Source: Spirochaetales bacterium
GTDB lineage: Bacteria; Spirochaetota; Spirochaetia; SZUA-6; JAFGRV01
Direction: 5' to 3'
Assembly: GCA_016930085.1 (NCBI GenBank)
Contig: JAFGHO010000018.1
Coordinates: 1-64,000 of the forward strand
Length of the DNA stretch: 64,000 nt
Shown: positions 45,529 through 54,542 of the stretch, one piece after another
Numbering within the stretch: position 1 is the stretch's first letter
Layout of the letters: every line of letters begins with the position of its first letter
Program-made: the position numbers and the translations under genes
The notes under the pieces: model-generated
Seen by the model: only the letters and a program-made list of their open reading frames with translations
The model's database searches: none
What the model was told of the DNA's origin: nothing

Positions 45529-46755
45529 ATGGCATTAGTATTACGAAAAAAGGAAGACCTGTTCGTTATCGCCCTTATTCTCAATGACACCCGAAAAGCG
45601 GAGAATATAATCAATACCAGCGCGCTCGACTGGAAATACATATTGACTGTCCTCGAGAAGAACAAGATAAGGGCCAGGTGCGCGGACACGCTTTTATCGA
45701 TCCCGCTTCCGGCTTCAATAAGCGGAAAACTGAAAAAATACATTACGGCCGCTCTTTTTGAAGCAAAACTGAATAAAAAGATATACATGAGTGAACTCGC
45801 AAAAATAGGGGGCGTATTAAAAAAAAATGATATCGATTTTATACTGCTTAAAGGATTGTCGATCGACCAGGGGGGATTACGAGATATCGGAGATCTCGAT
45901 CTACTGGTACACGAGCACGACCTGAAAAATATTTTCCCTCTCCTGCACGGCATTAACTATACATACAATGAAGACACCTGTGACATTGAATTAAACAAAA
46001 ACGAGATGAATGACGTATTCGAACAATTGCATTGGAATATTCACTTTGGCTTTTTTAATGAAAAGACCGGATTGTTGTGCGAGATTCATACAAACCTCTT
46101 TCACAAAGACAGAATGTACATCGAAAATCTGGATGTTTTGACAAACGGCATTTCTTCTTTCTGGAATAACAGGGTGTACAACTCCCTGCTGGGCTGCCAT
46201 ACGCTTTCGAAAGAAGATTTATTGATACTCATGTGTATCCACGTGACGATAAAAAGGGCCCTTAAAAAAAACCGGTTTGCGCTTCGCGGATTGCTGGATA
46301 TTAAAACGATTGTCGAAAACGACATTGATTGGGATTATTTCTATGAAAGGATGAACCGGCTGCAAGTGAATTATTATGTATTTTTTGCTTTAAAATTCAC
46401 ATATAGTATATTAAATATGAGTGCTTTACTTGATAATATCGGAATAATTAAAAAAACATTGAAAAAACGGGAACTCTTTTTAAGCAGGATCCATTTCAGG
46501 TGTTTTCTGACATTACGGGACAGCGCTGTATTTTACATTAAAATTTACGATTTTTTTATGCCGTTTATATTGGGAAAACAGATGCAGCACAAATTGAAAA
46601 GCCTCTTTATTCTGCCGCTTTTTATTCCGACGCGATTGAGAATGGAGCAAATATTCGGTATCGATAGACGGTCACCCTTGATTTATCTTGCTTATCTGGC
46701 ACTCCCTTTCCGGTGGCTGTTTTTGTTTATTAACAGATTCAAACACATAAAGTAA
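45529..46755 (+). CDS. NTP_transf_5-family nucleotidyltransferase-like protein
   Basis: 408 residues from the ATG at 45529; an in-frame TTG at 45490 gives 421. ILLKGLSIDQGGLRDIGDLDLLVHEHDL carries the DxD metal site of the fold, and QLHWNIH, EIHTNLFH and LLDIKTIVEND belong to the NTP_transf_5 family. These genes recur beside PqqD/HprK-like and lasso-peptide gene sets, with an unknown role. The last third is basic and aromatic. It ends the cassette; next is a 498-bp gap with a palindrome and an inverted-repeat element. Confidence 0.83.
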   Translation: MALVLRKKEDLFVIALILNDTRKAENIINTSALDWKYILTVLEKNKIRARCADTLLSIPLPASISGKLKKYITAALFEAKLNKKIYMSELAKIGGVLKKNDIDFILLKGLSIDQGGLRDIGDLDLLVHEHDLKNIFPLLHGINYTYNEDTCDIELNKNEMNDVFEQLHWNIHFGFFNEKTGLLCEIHTNLFHKDRMYIENLDVLTNGISSFWNNRVYNSLLGCHTLSKEDLLILMCIHVTIKRALKKNRFALRGLLDIKTIVENDIDWDYFYERMNRLQVNYYVFFALKFTYSILNMSALLDNIGIIKKTLKKRELFLSRIHFRCFLTLRDSAVFYIKIYDFFMPFILGKQMQHKLKSLFILPLFIPTRLRMEQIFGIDRRSPLIYLAYLALPFRWLFLFINRFKHIK

Positions 46756-46902
46756 GCAAATGCGCCTTTCAATAGTAGCGTGTAAAAGAATCTCCGGCCT
46801 TAAATCATCGGCAGGATAATTGAATCCCAATGAAAGAAGATATAAACAAACAGAAAACAGGATAAATTCTTTTACGGGGTTACTGCATGAAAGAAGGGGA
46901 TA

Positions 46903-46926
46903 TATTAATCGGACGTCCGATTAATA
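46903..46926. promoter_or_regulatory. Perfect 24-bp palindrome
   Basis: TATTAATCGGAC followed by its exact reverse complement. No U-run follows, so it is not a terminator. Length and symmetry with a CGGACGTCCG core resemble a TetR-type operator. It is about 330 bp upstream of the gene at 47254 and 150 bp after the nucleotidyltransferase gene. Confidence 0.5.
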
Positions 46927-46969
46927 AAAAAAGTATTGAAATTTTAACAATAATGCGATAAATTGATAT

Positions 46970-47113
46970 AATTGAGGCTGTCTCACAACCTCGATTTTTC
47001 ATGGAGTAACAGTAATAAACGCTATATAGCGTCGTATAGTAATAAACCAAGCTAAATACAGTGTAGCGAGGTTGTGAGACAGCCTTATTGTAGGTTGCGG
47101 GACAACCTCAATT
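46970..47113. mobile_element. MITE-like nested inverted-repeat element
   Basis: A perfect 19-bp inverted repeat, AGGCTGTCTCACAACCTCG at 46975-46993 and its complement at 47067-47085. It is enclosed by an outer arm at 47091-47113 that is a diverged copy of the left end (AATTGAGG at 46970-46977 pairs with CCTCAATT at 47106-47113). No transposase is encoded. No clear target-site duplication is seen. It resembles non-autonomous insertion-sequence derivatives whose ends were re-used. Confidence 0.6.
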
Positions 47114-47253
47114 AAAGAAAAAAGCAAAAATTGAGTCTCTCATACCAAATAGTACCAGGTTCAGGTTTTCAATGATAATCATTCTTTATCGTTTTCTACA
47201 AGAAATAAAGGGGAAATCGATATATAAATAAGCGACAGGGGGTATGTATTGCT

Positions 47254-47934
47254 ATGAGTGATAAAATTCAAGACATTGTTTCTTTTCCGGAAGTGAATTC
47301 AGGGATTTCACTGGATTTTATTCATTCGAATAATCTGGATGAAATCGAGAATGGCATCAAGGACACGGTAAACGGAGTAATCTTTTCTAAAAAGGCGATA
47401 TGTATCGCCCTGGCCCACATTAAAGAAAAGGAATTATATAAACAGATACACGTCAATAGTTTTAAAAAATATCTCAAGAAAGAAAGAATTCCAATAAATT
47501 ACTCGACGGCCCTCGATTATTCCATAATCGGTGAAATGCTGATTAAATACGAACCTGAATTAAAAAGTATCGATTTTAACGAAGAAAAAGGTCTTCAAAA
47601 ACTCCTTTTACTGGAAAAGGGGCTCAATAATTACAAAGAACGACCTCGTGTTGTTTTTGAAAATATCAAGGTAAAATCATATCGGGATTTTAAGGTTTTC
47701 GTGAACAATCATAATAATAAAGTAAACACAAAAAATGATCATAGGGAAAATACGGATTCATTACATGAGGTCTCAATAAAAATAGAAGACGAGAGGATTT
47801 TCCTTTCACCATCCGGATTGGACATCCTGTGGTTGAACGGAGATGTTGAAGATAAACTGGGTGTTCCCGGTTTTTACAGGGAATTCAAAAAATATATCGT
47901 CAAATGTGTCGAAGAGTTTATAAAAATGTACTGA
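47254..47934 (+). CDS. Protein of unknown function
   Basis: 226 residues, charged, no signal peptide or membrane segment. ICIALAHIKEKELYKQIHVNSFKKYLKKERIPINYSTALDYSIIGEMLIKYEPEL looks helical and resembles the all-helical part of some DNA-associated hypothetical proteins; I cannot assign it. The last third (ISLSPSGLDILWLNG-like, then a helix) differs. It stands alone after the MITE-like element; its weak ribosome-binding site is GGGGG some 11 nt before the ATG. Codon use is like its neighbours. Confidence 0.65.
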   Translation: MSDKIQDIVSFPEVNSGISLDFIHSNNLDEIENGIKDTVNGVIFSKKAICIALAHIKEKELYKQIHVNSFKKYLKKERIPINYSTALDYSIIGEMLIKYEPELKSIDFNEEKGLQKLLLLEKGLNNYKERPRVVFENIKVKSYRDFKVFVNNHNNKVNTKNDHRENTDSLHEVSIKIEDERIFLSPSGLDILWLNGDVEDKLGVPGFYREFKKYIVKCVEEFIKMY

Positions 47935-48228
47935 ACAATGACGGCGGGATTCGCCGGATTGTAAAAACTCTCAATACCTCGGATGCGTGAAAACGTGCGG
48001 CTTTTTTTATTGACACCGTTTTATATTTACAATTGACAAAAGCAATAGCTTTCCATATTATTTGCTGTATATTTTAGTAATGATTACTGTATATAGTCAT
48101 TAATATAATGACAAAAAAACTTTTTTATCAACATCTATGTCCTTTTTACTTAATCGAGTCAACGAAGCGGAAAGGAAATGAGAGAAGAAAAAAGATGTAC
48201 GAATATATTATCATAAAGGGAAATAACA

Positions 48229-49284
48229 GTGATTAAATTTTATTCAGTTGTCGGAACAAGACCTAATTTTGTAAAAGAATTCCTGATCAACAGTGAATGC
48301 CGGAAACGCGGAATCAGGGAAATTCTTGTACATACGGGACAGCATTATGATTATGAAATGTCTCAAATTTTCTTTGATTGTTTTCACCTCCCGAAACCGG
48401 ATCATCACCTTGCCGTGCAAAACCTCACCGCCGCCCAGTTTTCAGCGGATGTGATTATTCGTCTCGATTCGTTGTTAAAGGATGAACGCCCTGATTTCGT
48501 TTTAAGTTACGGGGACGTCAATTCGACATTATCGGCAGCCGTTGCAGCGACAAAAAACCATATTCCTTTTTTTCATGTCGAGGGGGGGGTACGTGGTGAC
48601 AATCTGTATAATCCCGAAGAAATAAACAGGCGTGTTGCGGATGTTCTTTCGGAAGTGATTTATTGCTGCACCAGAAACGATATAAAAAATCTTCAAAAAG
48701 AGAATTATGATAACGGAAGAATTGTCTATACCGGAGATCTGATGAACGATGCACTCATGTTTACCCTGAAAGAACACAATATTGTTCCGCAACGGGGCGA
48801 TTACATGGTTCTCACACTCCACCGGCAGGAAAATGTCATGCATCCTGAAAGACTGGGGGCAATTATCGACGGCCTGATCCAATCCCAAAAAAGGATTATC
48901 TTTCCCGCACATCCGCGTACACTCAATCAGATCCGAAAAAACGGCCTCATGGAGGGACTTGCACGATCGAAAATCGAAGTTGTCAAGCCGATGGGATATC
49001 TGGAATTCGTAAAGCTTCTGGCAGGATCAGACAAGGTACTGACCGATTCGGGGGGGGTCCGCCGTGAAGCTTATTTGCTAAAAAAACCGTGTATCGTATT
49101 AATCGAGTTGTCCTGGTTTCCGGAAATATCCGAGGCGGGCTGGAAAGTATTGACAAAACCCGACAGCAGCAACATCGAACATCTTGTACAGACGTTCGAA
49201 CCGCGCGGGGAACATCGCAATATTTTCGGCGACGGAAAAGCGTATATAAACATTATCGATGATATTGAGAAGCGCTGTGGGTAA
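48229..49284 (+). CDS. wecB: UDP-N-acetylglucosamine 2-epimerase-like protein
   Basis: 351 residues from a GTG start, after AAAGGG. YSVVGTRPNFVKEFLINSE and LVHTGQHYDYEMSQIFFD are the opening of WecB-type epimerases; VEGGVRGDN, LTLHRQENV and LTDSGGVRREA are catalytic or substrate segments. It makes UDP-ManNAc for surface polysaccharide. The next gene overlaps its end. Confidence 0.9.
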   Translation: MIKFYSVVGTRPNFVKEFLINSECRKRGIREILVHTGQHYDYEMSQIFFDCFHLPKPDHHLAVQNLTAAQFSADVIIRLDSLLKDERPDFVLSYGDVNSTLSAAVAATKNHIPFFHVEGGVRGDNLYNPEEINRRVADVLSEVIYCCTRNDIKNLQKENYDNGRIVYTGDLMNDALMFTLKEHNIVPQRGDYMVLTLHRQENVMHPERLGAIIDGLIQSQKRIIFPAHPRTLNQIRKNGLMEGLARSKIEVVKPMGYLEFVKLLAGSDKVLTDSGGVRREAYLLKKPCIVLIELSWFPEISEAGWKVLTKPDSSNIEHLVQTFEPRGEHRNIFGDGKAYINIIDDIEKRCG

Positions 49285-50518
49285 AAGAAGAAAAAAGACA
49301 ATTCGCATATGCATGCTGGTGCATTCATACTACCTCATGGACCCGCGGGTTCGCCGTCAGGCGGAATGCCTTGCGGAAATCGGGTACGAGGTCCATGTCA
49401 TTTCATGTCGATTGTCTTTTCTGAAACACTCCGGGATTCCATCCTATCAGGTGGTAAAAAATGTCCATATTCATCTTCTGCCGCTGTATAAAAAACGCGG
49501 CGGAACATTACGTTACCTGTTCGAATATGCTTCCATGACAATCCTGGGAATGCTGAAAATTCTCCTGCTCAATGCGAAAAACAAGATCGATATCATTCAT
49601 ATCCATAATATGCCGGATATTCTGGTGCTGGCCGGTTTGCCCTTCAAATGGAACGGTACTACACTGATACTGGACATACACGATCCGATGAGTGAATTAT
49701 ACCAGCAAACCTACAAACTCGACACATCCCATCCTGTCATACGTGCCATAGCGATACAGGAAAGGTTCAGTTACAGGCTGGCGACACAGCTTGTTACGGT
49801 CAGTTATCCAATGGCTTCCAATGTCGCGGAAAAAACAGGGTGCCCGGAAAAAGACGTTATGGTCACCCATAATTTCCCGGACCTGAATATGTTTCCGATT
49901 ATTACCGAAAAAAGAAAATGGCCGTACAGCAAGGACGATTTTATCTTTCTCTATTCCGGAACAATTACCGATCACTACCGGTTGGATATCGCCGTCAGGG
50001 CACTGGCGATAGCGGCACGTTCGGTTCCGGGTATCCGGCTTTATCTTCTTGGAATGGGCACCTCTCTGCAAAAAATTCTGTCTCTCGCACGCGCGCTTTC
50101 CATAACGGATCGTGTCAAACATATAAAACCGATAGAACTCAAAAAAGTGAAAGAAATCATGGCAAATGTCGATGCCGGCATTTCCACCCACGAAGCGGGA
50201 GTATTCGGGGACCTGTATTTTTCCACAAAAATAATCGAATTCATGACACAGGGGCTGCCGGTGTTATCCAGTAGAACTTACACAATACATGAATATGTTC
50301 CGGAAGACGCCATCTTTTATTTCGAACCCGAAAATATCGAAAATCTTGCTGAACAAATGATCTATATGTATAAAAATCCGGACGTTGTTATGAAAAGAAT
50401 CGATAACTCAAAGAAAATATTGTCGAAATACAATTGGCAGGCCGAAAAAGCAAGGTATCAGACATTCTATAAGGGATTGACTGACAATCCGATCAACAGA
50501 CACCGTGCATCGATGTGA
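49259..50518 (+). CDS. Family 4 glycosyltransferase
   Basis: 419 residues; the ATG at 49259 overlaps the wecB end, and a GTG at 49277 may be the real start. ICMLVHSYYLMDPRVRRQAECLAEIGYEVHVISC and DIIHIHNMPDILVLAGLP are the donor/acceptor halves of a GT-B enzyme; FLYSGTITDHYRLDIAVRAL and EAGVFGDLYFSTKIIEFMTQGLPVLSS with the ExxxxxE site match GT4. Expected to add a sugar to a lipid-linked oligosaccharide. Confidence 0.88.
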   Translation: MILRSAVGKRRKKTIRICMLVHSYYLMDPRVRRQAECLAEIGYEVHVISCRLSFLKHSGIPSYQVVKNVHIHLLPLYKKRGGTLRYLFEYASMTILGMLKILLLNAKNKIDIIHIHNMPDILVLAGLPFKWNGTTLILDIHDPMSELYQQTYKLDTSHPVIRAIAIQERFSYRLATQLVTVSYPMASNVAEKTGCPEKDVMVTHNFPDLNMFPIITEKRKWPYSKDDFIFLYSGTITDHYRLDIAVRALAIAARSVPGIRLYLLGMGTSLQKILSLARALSITDRVKHIKPIELKKVKEIMANVDAGISTHEAGVFGDLYFSTKIIEFMTQGLPVLSSRTYTIHEYVPEDAIFYFEPENIENLAEQMIYMYKNPDVVMKRIDNSKKILSKYNWQAEKARYQTFYKGLTDNPINRHRASM

Positions 50519-50536
50519 AAGGCAGTATAAACAACG

Positions 50537-51691
50537 ATGAATATCGCTATTTTGGAAAACAGTATAAATAAAGCGGAAAAATGGGCGGAAGACCGGGGGT
50601 ATAAAGGATACGATCCATTTGACGGATTGTCGTCCGTACTCAAACCACTCATATATAAAAATCTTTTATTGGACAGAATATTAATGCAGCTCAACCGGCA
50701 AAGTCCGATTAATATTCGCCCATTGTTGGGAATCAAACCGCTGGACTCGACCATCGCCCGTGGATATTTTGCCTGGGGGTATGTAAACAGGTTCAAAAAG
50801 ACCGGTAATGAAGCATTTAAAAAGAAAGCCGTCCTCTGCCTTCAATGGCTTATGGATAACAAATCTCCGGGTTATAAGGAATACAGCTGGGGCAAGCATT
50901 TCAATTACGCGAGCAGGGGCGGGCGATACGGCAAACTTGAACCGATTATCGTATGGTGCGGTATTATCGGTCAGGCATTTCTTGACGCGTACGAGTTTCT
51001 CGGTAAAAACGAATATCTCGATGTCGCGAAAAGTGTCTGCCGCTGGATCCTCAATGTTCCCAGAGAAAAAACCGATACCGGTACATGCCTGAGTTATACC
51101 GCCTTGGAGATAATCTCCGTCCACAACTCGAACATGCTCGGGGCCGCAATGCTCGCGAGGACGGCAAAGATATCGGGCGAGGCATCCTGGCTCGACGTCG
51201 CAAAAGAAGCGATGCGGTACAGCTGCTCCCGGCAGCTTCCGGACGGTGCATGGTACTACGGCGATGACCCGAAATATCACTGGGTCGACAATTTTCATTC
51301 CGGTTATAACCTCGACAGCCTGAAATGCTATATCGACAATACGGACGACAAGGAATTCGAAGAAAACCTCGTCCGCGGCTATTCATACTATAAAAACACC
51401 TTTTTCGAAGAAAACGGGAGACCCAAATATTATAATTACCGCGCATATCCCATCGATATACAATGTGCTTCACAGGCAATCGATACACTCAGCTATTTCT
51501 CCGATCACGACGAATCCGCTCTCGACCTGGCATTTAAGGTAGCCGAATGGACGATAAATAATATGTTTGATAATAAAGGGTATTTTTATTACAGGATGTT
51601 GCCATTCAAAAAAGTAAAAATACCAATGATACACTGGGGACAGGCGACGATGTATAAGGCATTGACATTTTTACTACTGAAACTTCGATAA
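50537..51691 (+). CDS. Six-hairpin (alpha/alpha-barrel) glycosidase-like protein
   Basis: 384 residues with repeated helical-hairpin segments: ALEIISVHNSNMLGAAMLARTAKISGEASWLDVAKEAMRYS, PDGAWYYGDDPKYHWVDNFHSGYNLDSLKCYIDN, and SYFSDHDESALDLAFKVAEWTINN. This pattern is that of GH88/GH105-like and related alpha/alpha-6 barrels found in exopolysaccharide clusters. The catalytic Asp is not certain. No signal peptide, so it is probably cytosolic. It follows the glycosyltransferase by 18 bp. Confidence 0.68.
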   Translation: MNIAILENSINKAEKWAEDRGYKGYDPFDGLSSVLKPLIYKNLLLDRILMQLNRQSPINIRPLLGIKPLDSTIARGYFAWGYVNRFKKTGNEAFKKKAVLCLQWLMDNKSPGYKEYSWGKHFNYASRGGRYGKLEPIIVWCGIIGQAFLDAYEFLGKNEYLDVAKSVCRWILNVPREKTDTGTCLSYTALEIISVHNSNMLGAAMLARTAKISGEASWLDVAKEAMRYSCSRQLPDGAWYYGDDPKYHWVDNFHSGYNLDSLKCYIDNTDDKEFEENLVRGYSYYKNTFFEENGRPKYYNYRAYPIDIQCASQAIDTLSYFSDHDESALDLAFKVAEWTINNMFDNKGYFYYRMLPFKKVKIPMIHWGQATMYKALTFLLLKLR

Positions 51692-51756
51692 CTTGACCAT
51701 ACTGTAGACATAACCCAGTTTTTTGATCTGCGCAGATCCATAATGATGTCATATTT

Positions 51757-52353
51757 TTACTGAAGAGACGATTGGGGTTTCGGCTCGACAAGACAGATTT
51801 TCCATTGCAGCTTTCTCGAGGTATTATATAACGTTACTTCGTCGATTATATTCCATCCCAAAGTTTTCATGGTTTTCCAGACGCCGCGAATACACCTGTT
51901 GTTATACGCGAAAGGATCGGATTTTTTATGCATCGATATGATAAAAAGGCCTTTCTCAGCCAGAAAATCCTTATATCGTTTTAAATTATTTTCGGGGTTT
52001 ATGGTATAATAGAGTATTTCATTAAACAGGATGATATCAAATTTTTCATCCGTTACAAACTCTTCAATCGTCGAACAGATAAATTTATCGTGCGGGGTCA
52101 CCGCTTCTATTTTATCCAATGCCACCCGGGATATATCGACACCATAATAGCGGTCGATCAAATCATGGCGGCAGAATTCCAGTATTTTTCCTTCACCACA
52201 TCCGACATCCAGCAGCTTGATCTTCCTGTTAAAGTATTTCATATATGAACATAAAATACCATAACGTGGAAGTTCATATAATTCTTTGAGATAATCCCAT
52301 TTCTTTGATTGATATTGATTATTCCAGTCATCCTGTTTTTGTTTTATCTTCAT
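51757..52353 (-). CDS. Class I SAM-dependent methyltransferase
   Basis: 198 residues from an ATG after AAGGAG. KLLDVGCGEGKILEF is motif I, YGVDISRVAL the acidic motif, and FDIILFNEILYYTINPENNLKRY the motif IV/V region. The acceptor is unknown; a sugar or lipid in the polysaccharide pathway is likely from context. Convergent with the upstream gene. Confidence 0.9.
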   Translation of the reverse strand: MKIKQKQDDWNNQYQSKKWDYLKELYELPRYGILCSYMKYFNRKIKLLDVGCGEGKILEFCRHDLIDRYYGVDISRVALDKIEAVTPHDKFICSTIEEFVTDEKFDIILFNEILYYTINPENNLKRYKDFLAEKGLFIISMHKKSDPFAYNNRCIRGVWKTMKTLGWNIIDEVTLYNTSRKLQWKICLVEPKPQSSLQ

Positions 52354-52788
52354 AACGGACTCCTTATTATTGGAATTATATCTGCTCTTTCCTATAGTAA
52401 CAATTAAAAGACATTAGTTCAAAGAGTTTTTCCCGGTATCGTTTATAAGGAAAGATACATGATTATCGATAAAAGATGAAGCTTTCAATTCGATATTGAT
52501 TATTTGGATATTTCAATGGTTTAATTGACCCGTTTTTATATATTTATACGTTAATTGGCAATGTTACACGCAGGGTTTGAGAATGCAATGACAGTATGGT
52601 GAAAATCATGCCAAAAAGCATATGGTTATTGCTATGGCATGTGGCTATTGTTTAAGGTAACCAATTACCGTATATTAAATAAATGTGACAATGAATAAAG
52701 TAAAATACCAGTAATAGACAGGGATAGTATGCCGGGAGATGACAGGTATATAAAAGGAAAGCGTATTATTCCGAAAAAGGAGGTTGTT
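52354..52788. other. AT-rich intergenic region upstream of the beta-helix gene
   Basis: About 435 bp between divergent genes. No coding signal. It contains an imperfect direct repeat (GCATATGGTTATTG at 52618-52631, GCATGTGGCTATTG at 52637-52650) and is probably a promoter and leader region. Confidence 0.5.
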
Positions 52789-54465
52789 TTGCATAAACAA
52801 TTATTTTTCATAAGTATCTATATGTTAGTGGTCCTTTTATCGTGTTCATTGCCGCATATCCATAAAACAAGTTTTTATTATGAACCGGATATCCCGGCCG
52901 ACGACAATAAAATCATACCCCTCAACAGACGTATTGACTGGTATCCCGGTATACCGGGCGATATTCCCGATTATCCCGATGCGATCAATGCAAAAGATTC
53001 ACCATACAACGCGGCCGGCGATGATACGACGGATGATACCGCGGCAATTCAAGCAGCGATTAATGCATGCCCCCCCGGCAGCGCCGTTTATCTGCCTGCC
53101 GGAACGTACAGAATATCAAATCAATTGACAATTTCCAGAAGCATCGTGTTGAGAGGTGCGGGTCCGGAAAACACAAGGATCAAACAATATAGTACGGCAA
53201 GAATTTTACAATTATACAGCGGCAATCAACGTATCGGCCCGATCGTTAAAATCATTTCCGGCTTTTATAGAGATTCGACCTCGATTACCGTTTCAAATGC
53301 CGCGACATTCGAATCAGGTGATTATATCGTCATGTACCAGGATAATCTCGATGGCCTTGTTTTTAAGGAAGGAAGCGGGGGCCGTCCATGCGAATGGTGT
53401 GGAATTGGTGAAAGCGAGGGCAATCATGCGATGACCCAAATTGTAAGGATCGAGTCAAAATTAGGAAATTCCCTGAAGATTAACAGACCCCTTTATTTTG
53501 GGTTTACGGCTGAAAATAATCCGGAAATACAGGAAATAGGCATGATCAGTGGTGTCGGCGTTGAGGATCTTGCGATCGAACAAGCAGTTTCAGGCGGAAG
53601 CTATAACATATTCGCTTCTTCACTCGCATATTCCTGGCTGAAAAACATTCATAGTTACATGTGTCCGTCCGCTCATTTGCGGCTCATGTATTCATACGGC
53701 TGCGAAATCCGCGACAGTTATTTTTATGATGCCTACACTCATACGGGCAGTGCTTCATACGGCATTTTTATTATTTATCCCAATTCAGACCATCTCATCG
53801 AGAACAATAAAATATTGAAATGTTCGCCGTCCATCTGTCATGAAGGAGGCGGAAGCGGGAATGTCATCGCGTACAACTATGCACGTGAAAGTTTTCATGA
53901 AGATCCGTCGGAATGGTTCTTCAAGAATATCGTCAATCATGGTGCCCATCCGTATATGAACCTTTTTGAAGGCAATTATGTCGACGGTATCGCCCTTGAC
54001 AATTACTGGGGATCGAGCAGTCATAATACATATTTCAGAAATTATGTCACCCGACACAGAACGACTCCGGAAGCCACGGAAGGCATCTATGCCGTCGAAA
54101 TCGGAACATTAAATTATTACAACAGCTTTGTGGGTAATGTCTTTTGTCAACCGGACGCCATAGGAACGGTCAATATGTGCAAATGCAGCGATAACAGAAT
54201 AATCTGGCGTATGGGTTGTTTTAGCGGTGCTTCAACGGGTAATCCAGAAGACCCCTTCGTTTCCTTGACGACATTCAGACACGGCAACTATAATTATATA
54301 ACCAATTCGGTAAATTGGGATATCCGGACCTCAGAGAAAATCATACCCCATTCACTCTATCTCACATCAAAGCCTTCTTTTTTCGGCAGCCTGTCATGGC
54401 CGCCATTCGGGCCGGACGTCTCCGGGAAAGTGGGTGAAATCCCTGCGGCTCATATCGCCGAGTGA
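52789..54465 (+). CDS. Parallel beta-helix (pectate-lyase-like) lipoprotein
   Basis: 558 residues from a TTG at 52789, five nt after AAGGAGG; the frame is open from 52729. A lipobox LLSC follows the hydrophobic stretch FFISIYMLVVLLS. DDTTDDTAAIQAAINACPPGSAVYLPAGTYRIS is the signature of Pectate_lyase_3/GH28-like beta-helices. Many Asn-rich coils follow (HLIENNKILKCSPSICHEGG, NVIAYNYARESFHED). Probably a lipid-anchored surface enzyme that cuts or binds polysaccharide. Catalytic residues are not clear. Confidence 0.8.
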   Translation: MHKQLFFISIYMLVVLLSCSLPHIHKTSFYYEPDIPADDNKIIPLNRRIDWYPGIPGDIPDYPDAINAKDSPYNAAGDDTTDDTAAIQAAINACPPGSAVYLPAGTYRISNQLTISRSIVLRGAGPENTRIKQYSTARILQLYSGNQRIGPIVKIISGFYRDSTSITVSNAATFESGDYIVMYQDNLDGLVFKEGSGGRPCEWCGIGESEGNHAMTQIVRIESKLGNSLKINRPLYFGFTAENNPEIQEIGMISGVGVEDLAIEQAVSGGSYNIFASSLAYSWLKNIHSYMCPSAHLRLMYSYGCEIRDSYFYDAYTHTGSASYGIFIIYPNSDHLIENNKILKCSPSICHEGGGSGNVIAYNYARESFHEDPSEWFFKNIVNHGAHPYMNLFEGNYVDGIALDNYWGSSSHNTYFRNYVTRHRTTPEATEGIYAVEIGTLNYYNSFVGNVFCQPDAIGTVNMCKCSDNRIIWRMGCFSGASTGNPEDPFVSLTTFRHGNYNYITNSVNWDIRTSEKIIPHSLYLTSKPSFFGSLSWPPFGPDVSGKVGEIPAAHIAE

Positions 54466-54542
54466 TATTTTACGCAGGATTGGTTACGAGTTTTATTGAT
54501 AATGTTTATCTATTTCCGCACAAATAATGGGAAGATAAACGA

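Larger units (their letters stand above)
46756..47253. other. Non-coding gap with operator-like palindrome and MITE-like element
   Basis: 498 bp with no convincing gene. It contains a 24-bp palindrome (46903-46926) and the nested inverted-repeat element 46970-47113, listed separately. TTTACGGGG at 46871-46879 and short ATG frames are not supported as genes. Base composition is AT-rich. Confidence 0.6.

Noticed and set aside
46757-46820. Short ATG frame just after the nucleotidyltransferase gene
   Set aside because: 19 codons, no Shine-Dalgarno site, and no leader/core pattern; not a second precursor peptide.
51725-51738. Palindrome GATCTGCGCAGATC near the methyltransferase gene end
   Set aside because: Perfect but only 14 bp, with T-run on the wrong side for a terminator; no further copy was seen.
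54504-54540. AT-rich inverted repeat GTTTATCT/AGATAAAC between convergent genes
   Set aside because: Weak 8-bp stem with a 21-nt loop; could be a terminator but not convincing.
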